DNA of 64,000 nt, taken from Anoxybacillus flavithermus. Lineage in GTDB: Bacteria > Bacillota > Bacilli > Bacillales > Anoxybacillaceae. The first letter of the stretch is position 1. The number at the start of each line of letters is the position of its first letter. The stretch covers positions 19,761 through 83,760 of the forward strand of contig NZ_PEDM01000008.1 in assembly GCF_002742685.1 (NCBI RefSeq), read 5' to 3'. A program made the translations under genes and the position numbers. This document shows, piece by piece, positions 44,409 to 55,108 of this stretch. Under the pieces are notes generated by a model, which made no database searches, was not told where the DNA came from, and was given only the letters and a program-made list of their open reading frames with translations.

Positions 44409-46973
44409 ATGACTTATACACCAATGATTCAACAATATTTAGCGATCAAGTCACAATATAAAGACGCTTTTTTATTTTTTCGTCTCGGTGATTTTTATGA
44501 AATGTTTTTTGAAGATGCAATTAAAGCATCACAAGAATTAGAAATTACGCTTACAAGCCGAGATGGTGGAGGAGAAGAACGCGTACCGATGTGCGGTGTA
44601 CCTTATCATTCGGCTGCTATGTACATCGAACGTTTAATTGAGAAAGGATATAAAGTTGCAATTTGTGAACAAGTTGAAGATCCAAAAACAGCTAAAGGGG
44701 TAGTGCGCCGAGAAGTTGTTCAGCTTATTACACCAGGAACGGTTATGGAGGGAAAGCAGCTTGAAGAGAAAGCAAACAACTATTTAGCCTCATTGACGTC
44801 ATTTGAAGATGGTACGTACGGATTGGCGTATACAGATTTAACAACCGGAGAAAGTCGCATCACGATTCTTCATTCGTTTGAAGATGTGTTCAATGAAATT
44901 TATTCCATTGGCACGAAAGAAATTGTTGTTGCCACGACGTCTAAAGAACAATGGAAATCCTTACAAGAAAGATATGCCCTTACGATTTCATGTGAGGATG
45001 AAACGACCATCCCACCTAATTGTGCACCTGTTGTTTCACATTTGAAACAAGAAAAGTTACTTGTGACGTTTGGAAGATTATTAAATTACTTAATCAAAAC
45101 ACAGAAGCGAAATTTGACTCATTTGCAGCCAGTCGATCTGTACGAGGTTAATTCACATATGAAAATTGATATGTATTCCAAACGGAATTTAGAGTTAACG
45201 GAAACGATGCGAACAAAAGGAAAAGCAGGGTCCCTTTTTTGGCTTCTGGATGAGACGATGACCGCAATGGGCGGGCGTCTACTCAAACAATGGATTGATC
45301 GTCCGTTATTAGATCGTGAAACAATCGAACAGCGATTGCATTTCGTTGAACAATTTTTGATACATTATTTTGAAAGACAAGAATTACGTGAATATCTTCG
45401 CAGTGTATATGATTTAGAGCGGTTAGCTGGACGTGTGGCGTTTGGAAATGTAAACGCGCGTGATTTAATTCAATTGAAAAAGTCGTTAAAACAAGTGCCT
45501 TTCATTTCCGCGCTTCTTATGCAATTTGATGATGATCACATTCAATCATTTGCACAACAGTTAGATGCATGCGAAGAACTTGTTCAATTGCTAGAAGAAG
45601 CAATTGAAGAAAATCCACCGCTTTCTGTGAAGGAGGGTGGAATCATTAAAGATGGTTACAACCAAACGTTAGATCGATTTCGAGATGCTAGTCGAAACGG
45701 AAAAACATGGATTGCGCAGTTAGAAGCGAAAGAGAGAGAATTAACCGGAATTAAATCATTAAAGATTGGTTATAATCGAGTGTTTGGATATTATATCGAA
45801 GTAACAAAAGCTAATTTACACTTATTACCAGAAGGGCGGTATGAGCGTAAACAAACACTAGCGAATGCTGAGCGTTTTGTGACGAAAGAGTTGAAAGAAA
45901 AAGAAGCACTTATTTTAGAGGCAGAAGAAAAAAGCGTAGAGCTAGAATATGAATTGTTTGTTTCTATACGTGAACAAGTAAAACAATATATTGTACGTTT
46001 ACAAAAATTAGCGAAGAACATAAGCCAATTAGATGTTTTACAATGTTTTGCTACTGTCAGCGAAAAATATAATTACTGTAAACCGCAGTTTTCTTCTGAT
46101 CGTCGTCTTGTAGTGCGGCAGGGGCGACATCCTGTGGTAGAAAAAGTGTTAGGAGCCAATGTTTATGTTCCAAACGATTGTTATATGGATGATGAACGAG
46201 AAATGCTACTTATTACAGGTCCGAATATGTCTGGAAAAAGCACATATATGCGTCAAATCGCATTAACGGCGATCATGGCACAAATCGGTTGTTTTGTTCC
46301 AGCGGAAGAAGCGATATTACCGATCTTTGATCAAGTATTTACGCGCATTGGGGCGGCTGACGATTTAGTTGCAGGTCAAAGTACATTTATGGTAGAAATG
46401 CTAGAAGCACGTCATGCGATCGTTCACGCAACGCAAAATAGCCTTATTTTATTTGATGAAATTGGTCGTGGAACATCCACATACGACGGTATGGCGCTTG
46501 CTCAAGCCATGATCGAATACATTCATGATCGCATCGGTGCCAAAACGCTATTTAGTACTCATTATCACGAATTAACAGCACTTGAACAACAATTGCTGCG
46601 CCTAAAAAATGTTCATGTGAGTGCAATTGAAGAAAACGGTAAAGTTATCTTTTTGCATCAAATTAAAGAAGGTCCAGCGGATAAAAGTTACGGCATTCAT
46701 GTAGCCCAATTAGCTAAGTTGCCATCAGATTTGATTCGACGGGCTGAACAAATTTTACTTGAATTTGAATCAAATTCGACACCAATCATAAAAGAGAGAA
46801 AAGAAAAATTTGAGCAGTTAAGCATGTTTGAAGAACAACATGAAAAAGTGCGCTCGGATATATCGAAAAAAGAAAAAGAAGTGATTAAGCGTATTCAGTC
46901 GCTCGATCTACTTGATATGACGCCGCTTGAGGCGATGAATAAATTATATGAAATTCAAAAGCTAATAAAATGA
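44409..46973 (+). CDS. mutS: DNA mismatch repair protein MutS
   Basis: An 854-residue protein. The mismatch-binding domain holds the Phe-x-Glu motif in [13 protein letters not shown]; the ATPase has Walker [15 protein letters not shown], Walker [17 protein letters not shown] and FSTHYHEL; the C-terminus ends with a clamp-binding-like QLSMFEEQ and a dimerisation tail. It recognises mismatches and recruits MutL. ATG 44409 is in the family register; the longer frame reads through the cotE terminator. Confidence 0.96.
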   Translation: MTYTPMIQQYLAIKSQYKDAFLFFRLGDFYEMFFEDAIKASQELEITLTSRDGGGEERVPMCGVPYHSAAMYIERLIEKGYKVAICEQVEDPKTAKGVVRREVVQLITPGTVMEGKQLEEKANNYLASLTSFEDGTYGLAYTDLTTGESRITILHSFEDVFNEIYSIGTKEIVVATTSKEQWKSLQERYALTISCEDETTIPPNCAPVVSHLKQEKLLVTFGRLLNYLIKTQKRNLTHLQPVDLYEVNSHMKIDMYSKRNLELTETMRTKGKAGSLFWLLDETMTAMGGRLLKQWIDRPLLDRETIEQRLHFVEQFLIHYFERQELREYLRSVYDLERLAGRVAFGNVNARDLIQLKKSLKQVPFISALLMQFDDDHIQSFAQQLDACEELVQLLEEAIEENPPLSVKEGGIIKDGYNQTLDRFRDASRNGKTWIAQLEAKERELTGIKSLKIGYNRVFGYYIEVTKANLHLLPEGRYERKQTLANAERFVTKELKEKEALILEAEEKSVELEYELFVSIREQVKQYIVRLQKLAKNISQLDVLQCFATVSEKYNYCKPQFSSDRRLVVRQGRHPVVEKVLGANVYVPNDCYMDDEREMLLITGPNMSGKSTYMRQIALTAIMAQIGCFVPAEEAILPIFDQVFTRIGAADDLVAGQSTFMVEMLEARHAIVHATQNSLILFDEIGRGTSTYDGMALAQAMIEYIHDRIGAKTLFSTHYHELTALEQQLLRLKNVHVSAIEENGKVIFLHQIKEGPADKSYGIHVAQLAKLPSDLIRRAEQILLEFESNSTPIIKERKEKFEQLSMFEEQHEKVRSDISKKEKEVIKRIQSLDLLDMTPLEAMNKLYEIQKLIK

Positions 46974-46986
46974 AAGGAGGGAGATC

Positions 46987-48795
46987 GTGGGGAAAATTCG
47001 TAAGCTTGATGATGCGTTAGCGAATAAAATTGCAGCAGGGGAAGTTGTGGAGCGTCCAGCTTCTGTCGTCAAGGAACTTGTGGAAAATGCGATTGATGCT
47101 CATAGCACGATCATTGAAGTAGCGTTAGAAGAAGCGGGATTAGCGAAAATTCGCGTCGTGGATAATGGTGATGGCTTAGAGGAGGAAGATTGTTTTTTAG
47201 CTTTTGAACGACATGCAACAAGTAAAATTAAAGAAGAAACAGATTTGTTTCGCATTCGTACGCTCGGCTTTCGAGGAGAGGCGTTGCCTAGCATTGCTTC
47301 CGTTTCCCATTTAGAATTGAAGACGAGTACCGGCGAAGGACCAGGGACGTGGCTCGTTTTAAAGGGCGGAGAACTTGTGCAACATGGTCGGACGAGCAGT
47401 CGAAAAGGAACAGATATTACCGTTTCTCATTTATTTTTCAATACGCCCGCTCGCTTAAAATATATGAAAACGATTCATACGGAACTTGGACATGTTGTGG
47501 ATGTGATGAATCGTTTAGCGCTTGCTCATCCACATATTTCGTTTCGATTAACACATAATGGAAAACAACTGTTTTATACGAACGGAAATGGGGATGTGCG
47601 GCAAGTATTAGCAGCTATTTACGGATTTGATGTTGCAAAAAAAATGGTTGCGATTCGTGCAGAAACGCTTGATTTTACGATTGACGGCTACGTTGCTTTA
47701 CCTGAAGTGACGCGTGCTTCCCGTAACTATATGACAACGATTGTAAATGGACGATATATTAAAAACTATCCGCTATATAAAGCGATTGAAGAAGGATACC
47801 ATACGCTTCTTCCGATTGGACGGCATCCGATTGCATTTTTAAATATCGTCATGGATCCGCTTCTTGTAGATGTGAACGTTCATCCAGCAAAATTGGAAGT
47901 GCGTTTTAGTAAAGAAGCCGAGTTAAACGAGCTTGTCCAACAAACAATTCGCCAAGTATTTCAAAAAAAGACGTTAATTCCTGAGGTAACGGCACCGCGA
48001 CTGGAAAAGCCGAAAACAGAACAACAAACGTTTTCGTTTGAACATATCGTGAAGGAATCGAATGTGATGTCACCTCGTGTAATGGAGATACATCGTGATG
48101 AAGAAAAGAAAACAGAAGAGCAAATCGTGTTAGAGAGAAGTAACGAAATCAAGCCGCTTAATGTAGAACCTGTTGTTCCAAGTGAACATGTAATAGAAGA
48201 GATGGATCAAGAACGCATTCCGCCATTATATCCGATTGGCCAAATGCACGGGACATATATTTTAGCTCAAAATGAAAACGGGCTGTATATTATTGATCAA
48301 CATGCTGCCCAAGAACGAATTAAATACGAATACTTTCGTGACAAACTAGCAACCGTTACAAATGAGTTACAGCCCTTACTTATTCCACTGACGCTTACTT
48401 ATTCATCAAGTGAGTATGTACTGATCGAGAGTTACCGCGACCAATTAGCTGCGTGTGGCGTGTTTTTAGAGCCGTTTGGTCATAACAGTTTTATTGTTCG
48501 CTCCCATCCTCAATGGTTTCCGAAAGGGGAAGAAGTAGAAATTATTGAGGAAATGATTAAGCAAGTGTTAACGATGAAAAAAGTAGATATCAAGCAACTT
48601 CGGGAAAAAGCAGCAATTATGATGAGTTGTAAACAGTCGATTAAAGCGAATCAATTTTTGCGCAACGATGAAATATTTGCGTTGCTCGAGTCGTTGCGTA
48701 AAACAAGTGATCCGTTTACATGTCCGCACGGTCGTCCAATTATTATTCATTTTTCTACTTATGAATTAGAAAAAATGTTTAAACGCGTCATGTAG
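46987..48795 (+). CDS. mutL: DNA mismatch repair protein MutL
   Basis: A 602-residue protein. The GHKL ATPase has [38 protein letters not shown] and [15 protein letters not shown]. The C-terminal endonuclease domain has [14 protein letters not shown] (the DQHA-x2-E-x4-E type site), [10 protein letters not shown] and CPHGRP. Bacteria without MutH use this nicking activity. The start is GTG after AAAGGAGGG, 13 bases from mutS. Confidence 0.95.
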   Translation: MGKIRKLDDALANKIAAGEVVERPASVVKELVENAIDAHSTIIEVALEEAGLAKIRVVDNGDGLEEEDCFLAFERHATSKIKEETDLFRIRTLGFRGEALPSIASVSHLELKTSTGEGPGTWLVLKGGELVQHGRTSSRKGTDITVSHLFFNTPARLKYMKTIHTELGHVVDVMNRLALAHPHISFRLTHNGKQLFYTNGNGDVRQVLAAIYGFDVAKKMVAIRAETLDFTIDGYVALPEVTRASRNYMTTIVNGRYIKNYPLYKAIEEGYHTLLPIGRHPIAFLNIVMDPLLVDVNVHPAKLEVRFSKEAELNELVQQTIRQVFQKKTLIPEVTAPRLEKPKTEQQTFSFEHIVKESNVMSPRVMEIHRDEEKKTEEQIVLERSNEIKPLNVEPVVPSEHVIEEMDQERIPPLYPIGQMHGTYILAQNENGLYIIDQHAAQERIKYEYFRDKLATVTNELQPLLIPLTLTYSSSEYVLIESYRDQLAACGVFLEPFGHNSFIVRSHPQWFPKGEEVEIIEEMIKQVLTMKKVDIKQLREKAAIMMSCKQSIKANQFLRNDEIFALLESLRKTSDPFTCPHGRPIIIHFSTYELEKMFKRVM

Positions 48796-48822
48796 AAAGC
48801 GGGTATTTTTTGTCCGCTTTCA
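48795..48822 (+). terminator. Possible mutSL terminator
   Basis: GAAAGCGG and CCGCTTTC form the stem, but no T run follows. Confidence 0.45.
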
Positions 48823-48911
48823 AATGAAATTTTTCAAAATGAGATGATAAAATGTACATCGTTTGTCTATAATAAATGAATGTGAATTAGAGCAGAAAGT
48901 AGTGGTGTTTT

Positions 48912-49847
48912 ATGGGAGAGAAAGTCGTTGTGTTAATTGGGCCAACGGCTGTAGGGAAAACAAAGATGAGCATAGAGCTCGCCAAGCGTTTAAACGGTGA
49001 AATCATTAATGGAGATTCGATGCAAGTATATAAAGGATTAGATATCGGGACGGCTAAAATTCGTCAAGAAGAGATGGAAGGTATCCCGCATCATTTACTA
49101 GACATAAAAGAGCCACATGAATCTTTTTCTGTTGCAGAGTTTCAGACGCTTGCTCGCTCACTTATTACAGATATAACGAAACGGGGAAAACTTCCAATCA
49201 TCGTTGGTGGTACAGGATTATATATCCAATCGGTTATTTACGACTACCAATTTTCCGACGCACCTTCTAATGACGTGTATCGTCAGTCGCTTGAACGTTG
49301 TTCGTCTGATGAGTTGTATGAACAACTGAAACGTGTTGATCCTTTAAGTGCGGAACGTATTCATCCGAATAACATTCGTCGCGTCATTCGTGCGTTAGAA
49401 ATTTACCATTGCACAGGAAAAACAATGACAGAATGGCTAAAAGAACAAAAACGACAACTTGTATACAACGTAGCGCTCATTGGACTGACAATGGAACGAG
49501 AGAAACTGTATGAACGCATCAACCAACGAGTAGATCAAATGATTGATCAAGGGTTGATTGAAGAAGTGAAGCGATTGTATGAACAAGGCTTGCGGAACTG
49601 CCAATCTATTCAAGCGATCGGTTATAAAGAATTATATGCGTACTTCGCTCGGGCAATTTCGCTTGAAGAAGCTATTGAGCAGTTGAAGCAAAATTCTCGT
49701 CGCTATGCAAAACGTCAGTTTACATGGTTTCGTAATCAAATGCCTGTTCAATGGTTTGACATGACCGATGATACAATATTTGAAAGGCGAGTAAATGAAA
49801 TTTTGCATTACATAGAAGGAAAGTTTCACTTTCAGTCGAATATGTAG
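48912..49847 (+). CDS. miaA: tRNA dimethylallyltransferase
   Basis: A 311-residue enzyme with P-loop [17 protein letters not shown], the catalytic [32 protein letters not shown] and [19 protein letters not shown]. It puts the isopentenyl group on A37 of tRNAs that read UNN codons, the substrate for MiaB. It sits immediately upstream of hfq, as in many bacteria. Confidence 0.95.
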   Translation: MGEKVVVLIGPTAVGKTKMSIELAKRLNGEIINGDSMQVYKGLDIGTAKIRQEEMEGIPHHLLDIKEPHESFSVAEFQTLARSLITDITKRGKLPIIVGGTGLYIQSVIYDYQFSDAPSNDVYRQSLERCSSDELYEQLKRVDPLSAERIHPNNIRRVIRALEIYHCTGKTMTEWLKEQKRQLVYNVALIGLTMEREKLYERINQRVDQMIDQGLIEEVKRLYEQGLRNCQSIQAIGYKELYAYFARAISLEEAIEQLKQNSRRYAKRQFTWFRNQMPVQWFDMTDDTIFERRVNEILHYIEGKFHFQSNM

Positions 49848-49881
49848 ACGTAATGTAGAGAGAAAAGAGGAGGACAGAGCA

Positions 49882-50106
49882 ATGAAAAACACAATAAACA
49901 TTCAAGACCAGTTTTTAAACCAATTGCGGAAGGAAGAAACAACGGTTACTGTATTTTTACTAAATGGATTTCAATTGCGAGGACTAGTGAAAGGATTTGA
50001 CAACTTTACAGTGTTACTAGAAGTGGACGGAAGACAACAATTAATTTATAAACATGCGATTTCCACATTTGCACCACAAAAAAATGTGAAAATCGAGATC
50101 GAGTAA
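49882..50106 (+). CDS. hfq: RNA chaperone Hfq
   Basis: A 74-residue Sm-like protein: [42 protein letters not shown] (Sm1) and [12 protein letters not shown] (Sm2 with the YKHA variant common in Bacillus). It forms hexamers that bind small RNAs; the Fur-linked fbpA gene at 20.8 kb fits this biology. ATG follows GAGGAGGA. Confidence 0.96.
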   Translation: MKNTINIQDQFLNQLRKEETTVTVFLLNGFQLRGLVKGFDNFTVLLEVDGRQQLIYKHAISTFAPQKNVKIEIE

Positions 50107-50109
50107 GCT

Positions 50110-50142
50110 AAATCGCTCACCATGTCGGTGGGCGATTTTTTC
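50110..50142 (+). terminator. hfq terminator
   Basis: AAATCGCTCACC pairs with GGTGGGCGATTT (one T-G), then T. Confidence 0.82.
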
Positions 50143-50221
50143 GTTAGGCATTTGTCACGAAATGGGCGCTAACAGCGTATATTGATAAAAGAAGCAACGA
50201 CGAAGGAGAGGTGACGGAGCC

Positions 50222-51151
50222 TTGTCAGAGTTGACAATGAAGCAAACAAAAAGTCAGATTAACATCGTCCTTAACGCAAAAAACGTCAATTACTTACCAA
50301 AAGAAGAAACGACAAATCGAATTGATTATCATCAACATGCGGTGTTGAAAGAGATTCAAAAAGAGCTAGATGAATTAGTTGGACTAAGTGAAGTGAAAAA
50401 ATTAATTAAAGAAATTTACGCGTGGCTATACATTAATAAAGCGCGTCAAGCGAACGGATTAAAAGGAAATAAACAATCTCTTCACATGATTTTTAAAGGG
50501 AATCCCGGCACAGGAAAAACGACAGTAGCTCGTATTCTTGGAAAGTTATTTTTAGAAATGAACGTTTTATCTAAAGGGCATTTTATTGAAGCAGAACGTG
50601 CTGATTTAGTTGGTGAATATATTGGTCATACGGCGAATAAAACGCGCGATTTAATTAAAAAAGCACGGGGAGGCATTTTATTTATTGATGAAGCATATTC
50701 GTTGGCGCGTGGAGGAGAAAAAGATTTTGGAAAAGAAGCAATTGATACGTTAGTAAAAGGAATTGAAGATTTTTCTGACGATTTAGTCGTTATTTTAGCA
50801 GGATATCCGGCTGAAATGGACTATTTTTTATCATTGAACCCAGGCTTGCCATCACGTTTTCCGTTAATGCTCGAATTTCCTGATTACACAACGGAAGAGC
50901 TTGTACAAATCGCAAAACAAATGCTCCATATAAGAGAATACGAACTTACTTCTGAAGCGGAGCGAAAGTTGCGCGAACATATTGAACAACTACTAGCTGG
51001 GGGATATCAAAGAAAGTTTAGTAACGGTCGCTACATTCGAAATTTGATTGAAAAAGCAATTCGGAAACAAGCGGTACGTTTGTTGCATGAAGGGCGCTAT
51101 GATAAAAAAGAATTGATGATTATACGAGAACGCGATTTAGTTGTTGAATGA
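50222..51151 (+). CDS. spoVK: Stage V sporulation protein K (CbbX-like AAA+ ATPase)
   Basis: A 309-residue AAA+ protein: Walker A FKGNPGTGKTTVARILG, Walker B GGILFIDEAYSLARGG, the pore loop region YIGHTANKT and arginine finger area NPGLPSRFP. It is required for spore maturation in the mother cell. The start is TTG after GGAGAGGTGACGG. In B. subtilis hflX (ynbA) follows directly; here the acyl-CoA operon is placed between. Confidence 0.93.
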   Translation: MSELTMKQTKSQINIVLNAKNVNYLPKEETTNRIDYHQHAVLKEIQKELDELVGLSEVKKLIKEIYAWLYINKARQANGLKGNKQSLHMIFKGNPGTGKTTVARILGKLFLEMNVLSKGHFIEAERADLVGEYIGHTANKTRDLIKKARGGILFIDEAYSLARGGEKDFGKEAIDTLVKGIEDFSDDLVVILAGYPAEMDYFLSLNPGLPSRFPLMLEFPDYTTEELVQIAKQMLHIREYELTSEAERKLREHIEQLLAGGYQRKFSNGRYIRNLIEKAIRKQAVRLLHEGRYDKKELMIIRERDLVVE

Positions 51152-51180
51152 ATAGGGAAGGGGAACCTTTCCTATTTTTT
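51151..51180 (+). terminator. spoVK terminator
   Basis: AATAGGGAAGG pairs with CCTTTCCTATT (one G-T), followed by TTTTTAT. Confidence 0.8.
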
Positions 51181-51278
51181 ATGTGAGTAAGGAAGGGTTT
51201 CTTTTTTATTTGTAGAATATAATCTGAAAATAAAAAATATTATTTATATTAATACAAATAGATAAGGAGGAGGTTGTT

Positions 51279-52838
51279 TTGTATTTAGCGATTGGTGAAG
51301 TGTTCGAACAGACAGTAAGAAAGTTCCCGAAAAAAGAAGCGCTCGTTGATGTTCGTACAGGACTTCGCTATACGTACGAACAATGGGCAAAAGAAGTGGG
51401 GAAACTTGCAAACGCTTTCTTAACAGCAGGGGTGCGAAAAGGAGATCGTGTATCGACCGTGTTATTTAATACGGCAGAGCTTGCGACTGCTTTTTTTGCG
51501 TGCGCAAAAATCGGCGCTGTCTTCAACCCGATTAATTTTCGTTTACGACCAAAAGAAATCGCTTACATTTTAACGGATGCTACCCCAAAAATCGTGTTGT
51601 TTGAACAAGCAGTCGAACCACAAATCACAGCCATTCATCATGAATTTCCACACATTTCTTTTTGGATGATTGACGGACAATCACCAACGTATGCTGTTTC
51701 TTATCACGAACAAATCGAGCGTGCAAGCGATGAACTTCCAGCCATCGACGTTTCCGAAAATGATTTGTATGCGATCATGTATACAAGCGGAACGACAGGA
51801 CGGCCAAAAGGAGTGATGCATCGACACCGCGACATGATCGAACAAAGTTTAATTTGCAATTCGGTGATGCGCATTCGCGAAACAGAGCGGGGGCTTGTCA
51901 CCGCACCGATGTTTCATTGCGCGGAATTGCATTGTTGTTTCCTCCCACGCGTCCATGCTGGCGCAACGAACGTCATTGTTCATCATTTCGACCCGAAACA
52001 AGTATTAACCGTCATCGAACAAGAACGAATTACCGTGTTATTTGCTGCACCGACGATGTGGAATATGCTTTTGCAAGAAAAATTGTCAGATTACGATTTA
52101 TCCTCACTTCGCATCGGTTTGTATGGAGCCGCTCCGATGGCGCCAGTGCTTGTAAAAGAATGCAAAGAGCGGTTAGGCATTGATTTCATCCAAGCGTACG
52201 GCATGACGGAAATGGGTCCAGCGGTAACGTTTTTATACGAAGATGAGCAGTTAACGAAAGCAGGATCTGCCGGACGCGCATGCTTAAACCACGAAATTCG
52301 CATCGTCAAACCGCGCGAAGACGGCCCATCCGATCCAGACGACATCTTACCTCCGGGACAAGTTGGCGAAATTATCGTCAAAGGTCCATGCATGATGGTC
52401 GGCTACTACAATCGCGAAGATGCGACGGAAAAAGCGATGTATAAAGGCTGGTATCATTCTGGCGATCTAGGCTACATGGATGAAGACGGCTATTTATACG
52501 TAGCTGACCGCGTCGACGACATGATTATTAGCGGCGGCGAAAACGTCTATCCGCGCGAAGTAGAAGACGTGCTTTACGAGCATGAAGGAGTACTTGATGT
52601 TGCGGTGCTTGGCGAGCCGGATGCGCTATGGGGAGAAAAAGTCGTTGCTTTCATCGTCAAAAAAGACCAACAGCTTACCGCAGAACAATTAGAGGCGTTT
52701 TGCAAACAAAGCGACAAACTCGCCCCGTACAAACGACCGCGTGCGTACTATTTTGTCGAAGCACTGCCACGCAATGCGAGCGGAAAAATTCAAAAGTTTT
52801 TGTTGCGAGAGCAAATGAAAAAAATGGCACAATCATAG
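51279..52838 (+). CDS. Acyl-CoA synthetase (AMP-forming), first of the acyl-CoA operon
   Basis: A 519-residue ANL-superfamily ligase: AMP-binding loop MYTSGTTGRPKGVMHRH, QAYGMTEMGPAV, WYHSGDLGYMDEDGYLYVADRVDDMIISGGENVYPREVE split over the hinge, and the catalytic Lys in RNASGKIQKF. It activates a carboxylic acid to its CoA ester. TTG start behind AAGGAGGAGG. It opens a run of six catabolic genes with short gaps and a clearly more GC-rich codon choice than recA or mutS. Confidence 0.87.
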   Translation: MYLAIGEVFEQTVRKFPKKEALVDVRTGLRYTYEQWAKEVGKLANAFLTAGVRKGDRVSTVLFNTAELATAFFACAKIGAVFNPINFRLRPKEIAYILTDATPKIVLFEQAVEPQITAIHHEFPHISFWMIDGQSPTYAVSYHEQIERASDELPAIDVSENDLYAIMYTSGTTGRPKGVMHRHRDMIEQSLICNSVMRIRETERGLVTAPMFHCAELHCCFLPRVHAGATNVIVHHFDPKQVLTVIEQERITVLFAAPTMWNMLLQEKLSDYDLSSLRIGLYGAAPMAPVLVKECKERLGIDFIQAYGMTEMGPAVTFLYEDEQLTKAGSAGRACLNHEIRIVKPREDGPSDPDDILPPGQVGEIIVKGPCMMVGYYNREDATEKAMYKGWYHSGDLGYMDEDGYLYVADRVDDMIISGGENVYPREVEDVLYEHEGVLDVAVLGEPDALWGEKVVAFIVKKDQQLTAEQLEAFCKQSDKLAPYKRPRAYYFVEALPRNASGKIQKFLLREQMKKMAQS

Positions 52839-52850
52839 GACGGTGGGAAA

Positions 52851-53996
52851 ATGGCAGCGACGTATTTGCACGAAGAGCATCATATCTTTCGTGAGGCGTT
52901 CCGAAAGTTTTTGCAAAAAGAAGCGTATCCATTTTATGCCGACTGGGAAAAACAAGGGATTATCCCGCGCGAGTTTTGGTGGAAAATGGGGGCAAACGGG
53001 TTTCTTTGTCCGTGGGTAGATGAAACATATGGTGGATTTGGTGCCGATTTTGGCTATTCAGTCGTCATCAATGAAGAGTTAGAAAAAGTAGGGTCAAGCC
53101 TTGTCGGCATCGGCTTGCATAACGATATTGTCGTTCCATATATCGCCTCATATGGAACGGAAGAGCAGAAGAAAAAATGGTTGCCAAAGTGTGTATCTGG
53201 AGAAATCATTACCGCCATTGCGATGACCGAACCAGGAGCAGGTTCTGATTTAGCAAGTATCCAAACAACAGCGGTAAAACAAGGCGACCATTATATTGTC
53301 AACGGGCAAAAAACGTTTATTACAAACGGCATTCATGCCGATTTAGTCATCGTCGTTTGCAAAACGAACCCGAGTGCGAACCCACCGCATAAAGGCATGA
53401 GCCTCCTTGTCGTCGAAAGAGGAACGCCAGGATTTACACGAGGCCGGAAGCTAGAAAAGGTGGGATTGCATGCCCAAGATACCACCGAACTATTTTTCAG
53501 CGATGCAAAAGTCCCGGCGGAAAACTTGCTTGGGGAAGAAGGAAAAGGGTTTTACTATTTAATGGAGAAATTGCAGCAAGAGCGGCTCATCGTTGCGATT
53601 GCTGCGCAAACAGCGGCAGAAGTGATGTTTGACTTAACGAAACGGTATGTGAAAGAGCGTACGGCGTTTGGGAAAACGATTAGCCAATTTCAAACGGTTC
53701 AATTCCGGCTCGCAGAAATGGCGACGGAAATTGCGATCGGGCGTGCGTTTCTTGATGATGTCATCGAACAACATATCGCAGGCAAAGACGTCGTGGCAAA
53801 CGTATCAATGGCGAAATGGTGGATGACGGAAATGGCAAAGCGTGTCGCTGCGGAAGGAATGCAGCTTCATGGCGGCTATGGCTATATGGAAGAATACGAA
53901 ATTGCTAGACGTTACCGCGACATTCCGGTAAGCGCCATTTATGCCGGAACGAATGAAGTAATGAAAATGATCATTGCCAAACATCTTGGATTGTAG
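52851..53996 (+). CDS. Acyl-CoA dehydrogenase
   Basis: A 381-residue flavoprotein. Signatures are AIAMTEPGAGSDLASIQTTA, GQKTFITNGIHADLVIVV and the C-terminal LHGGYGYMEEYEIARRYRDI with the catalytic Glu expected in IYAGTNEVMKMIIAKHLGL. It forms the 2-enoyl-CoA and passes electrons to an electron-transfer flavoprotein, which is not encoded in this window. It starts 12 bases after the synthetase stop. Confidence 0.92.
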   Translation: MAATYLHEEHHIFREAFRKFLQKEAYPFYADWEKQGIIPREFWWKMGANGFLCPWVDETYGGFGADFGYSVVINEELEKVGSSLVGIGLHNDIVVPYIASYGTEEQKKKWLPKCVSGEIITAIAMTEPGAGSDLASIQTTAVKQGDHYIVNGQKTFITNGIHADLVIVVCKTNPSANPPHKGMSLLVVERGTPGFTRGRKLEKVGLHAQDTTELFFSDAKVPAENLLGEEGKGFYYLMEKLQQERLIVAIAAQTAAEVMFDLTKRYVKERTAFGKTISQFQTVQFRLAEMATEIAIGRAFLDDVIEQHIAGKDVVANVSMAKWWMTEMAKRVAAEGMQLHGGYGYMEEYEIARRYRDIPVSAIYAGTNEVMKMIIAKHLGL

Positions 53997-54007
53997 GGGG
54001 GATTTTA

Positions 54008-55108
54008 TTGCTGGATGGAATTAAAGTGATTGATTTTTCCCATTATCTCCCCGGGCCGTTTGCTAGCCTTCGCTTAGCGGATTTAGGAGCGGAAGTAATT
54101 AAAATCGAGCCGAAAACAGGTGACCGGATGCGGGGGCTAGCTGCTGGCTGCCTTTTTGACGCGAACAATAAAAACAAAAAAAGCATCGCGCTAGATTTGA
54201 AAAATACCCGAGATGTTCAAACAGCGCAACACCTCATCCGCCAAGCCGATGTCATCATCGAAAGTTTCCGCCCCGGTGTCATGAAAAAGCTTGGACTTGG
54301 CTATGAAGAAGCAGTGGCTCTGAATCCATCGATTGTGTATTGCTCGATTAGCGGGTATGGCCAACATAGCCGATATGCGCCGTTCGGAAGCCATGACTTA
54401 AATTATATGGCGCTTGCCGGTGTTTTAGCCCAGCTAAAAGCGGGCGACCGTCCGATTCACCCGACGATAACGTTCGCCGATCTTATCGGCAGCATGCATG
54501 TCGTCGAACAAATTACCGCTGCCTTGTATGCACGCGAACGGACGGGGAAAGGGCGTTATATAGACGTTGCCCTTGTTGACGGTTTGCTTTCGATGATGAC
54601 AAACCATTTTGTAGTAGAACACTATACGGGGCAAAAAAACGGGATTCCTGTATTAGCTGGCACGGTTGTGTCGTATCATCTGTATGAAACGAAAGACGGG
54701 CGGTATATGGCGCTTGCCGCGCTGGAAGGGCATTTTTGGCGCAATTTTTGCGACGCAGTCGAAAAGCCAGAATGGTATGAAGGACATCTATCGGCAGCCT
54801 GTGATGACAATCCTCTCTTTCTAGAAATAAAGCAGTTGTTTCGCACGAAAACGTTCCAACAATGGATCGATTTTTCGCAACAAGTCGATTGTTGCTTAAC
54901 GCCGGTATTAGAAACGGATGAAGCGAAAACGTGGTTTGCAAGTGATACGCACCGAAACATGATTCATATCGATAACGACCAAATCGAAGTAGCGACCCGT
55001 TACGATGAGCAGTTTTTTACGAAACGTACACGAGCACCAAAGTTAAATGAACATGGGGGAGTGCATGCATATGATGAACGTTCCATTAAATATTGCGACA
55101 ATGCTTGA
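54008..55108 (+). CDS. Family III CoA-transferase (CaiB/BaiF)
   Basis: A 366-residue protein. The N-terminus LDGIKVIDFSHYLPGPFASLRLADLGAEVIKIEPKTGDRMRG and the catalytic Asp expected in HDLNYMALAG mark the CaiB/BaiF family, with IVYCSISGYGQ. It moves CoA between acids. TTG start after AGGGGGG. It overlaps the beginning of the next ligase by 38 bases. With two ligases and a transferase in one operon, several acids may feed the pathway. Confidence 0.88.
   Translation: MLDGIKVIDFSHYLPGPFASLRLADLGAEVIKIEPKTGDRMRGLAAGCLFDANNKNKKSIALDLKNTRDVQTAQHLIRQADVIIESFRPGVMKKLGLGYEEAVALNPSIVYCSISGYGQHSRYAPFGSHDLNYMALAGVLAQLKAGDRPIHPTITFADLIGSMHVVEQITAALYARERTGKGRYIDVALVDGLLSMMTNHFVVEHYTGQKNGIPVLAGTVVSYHLYETKDGRYMALAALEGHFWRNFCDAVEKPEWYEGHLSAACDDNPLFLEIKQLFRTKTFQQWIDFSQQVDCCLTPVLETDEAKTWFASDTHRNMIHIDNDQIEVATRYDEQFFTKRTRAPKLNEHGGVHAYDERSIKYCDNA

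Noticed and set aside
54513..54941. 142-codon open frame on the minus strand
   Set aside because: It lies fully inside the CaiB/BaiF gene, in the GC-rich operon where antisense frames stay open by chance; it has no ribosome site or family pattern.
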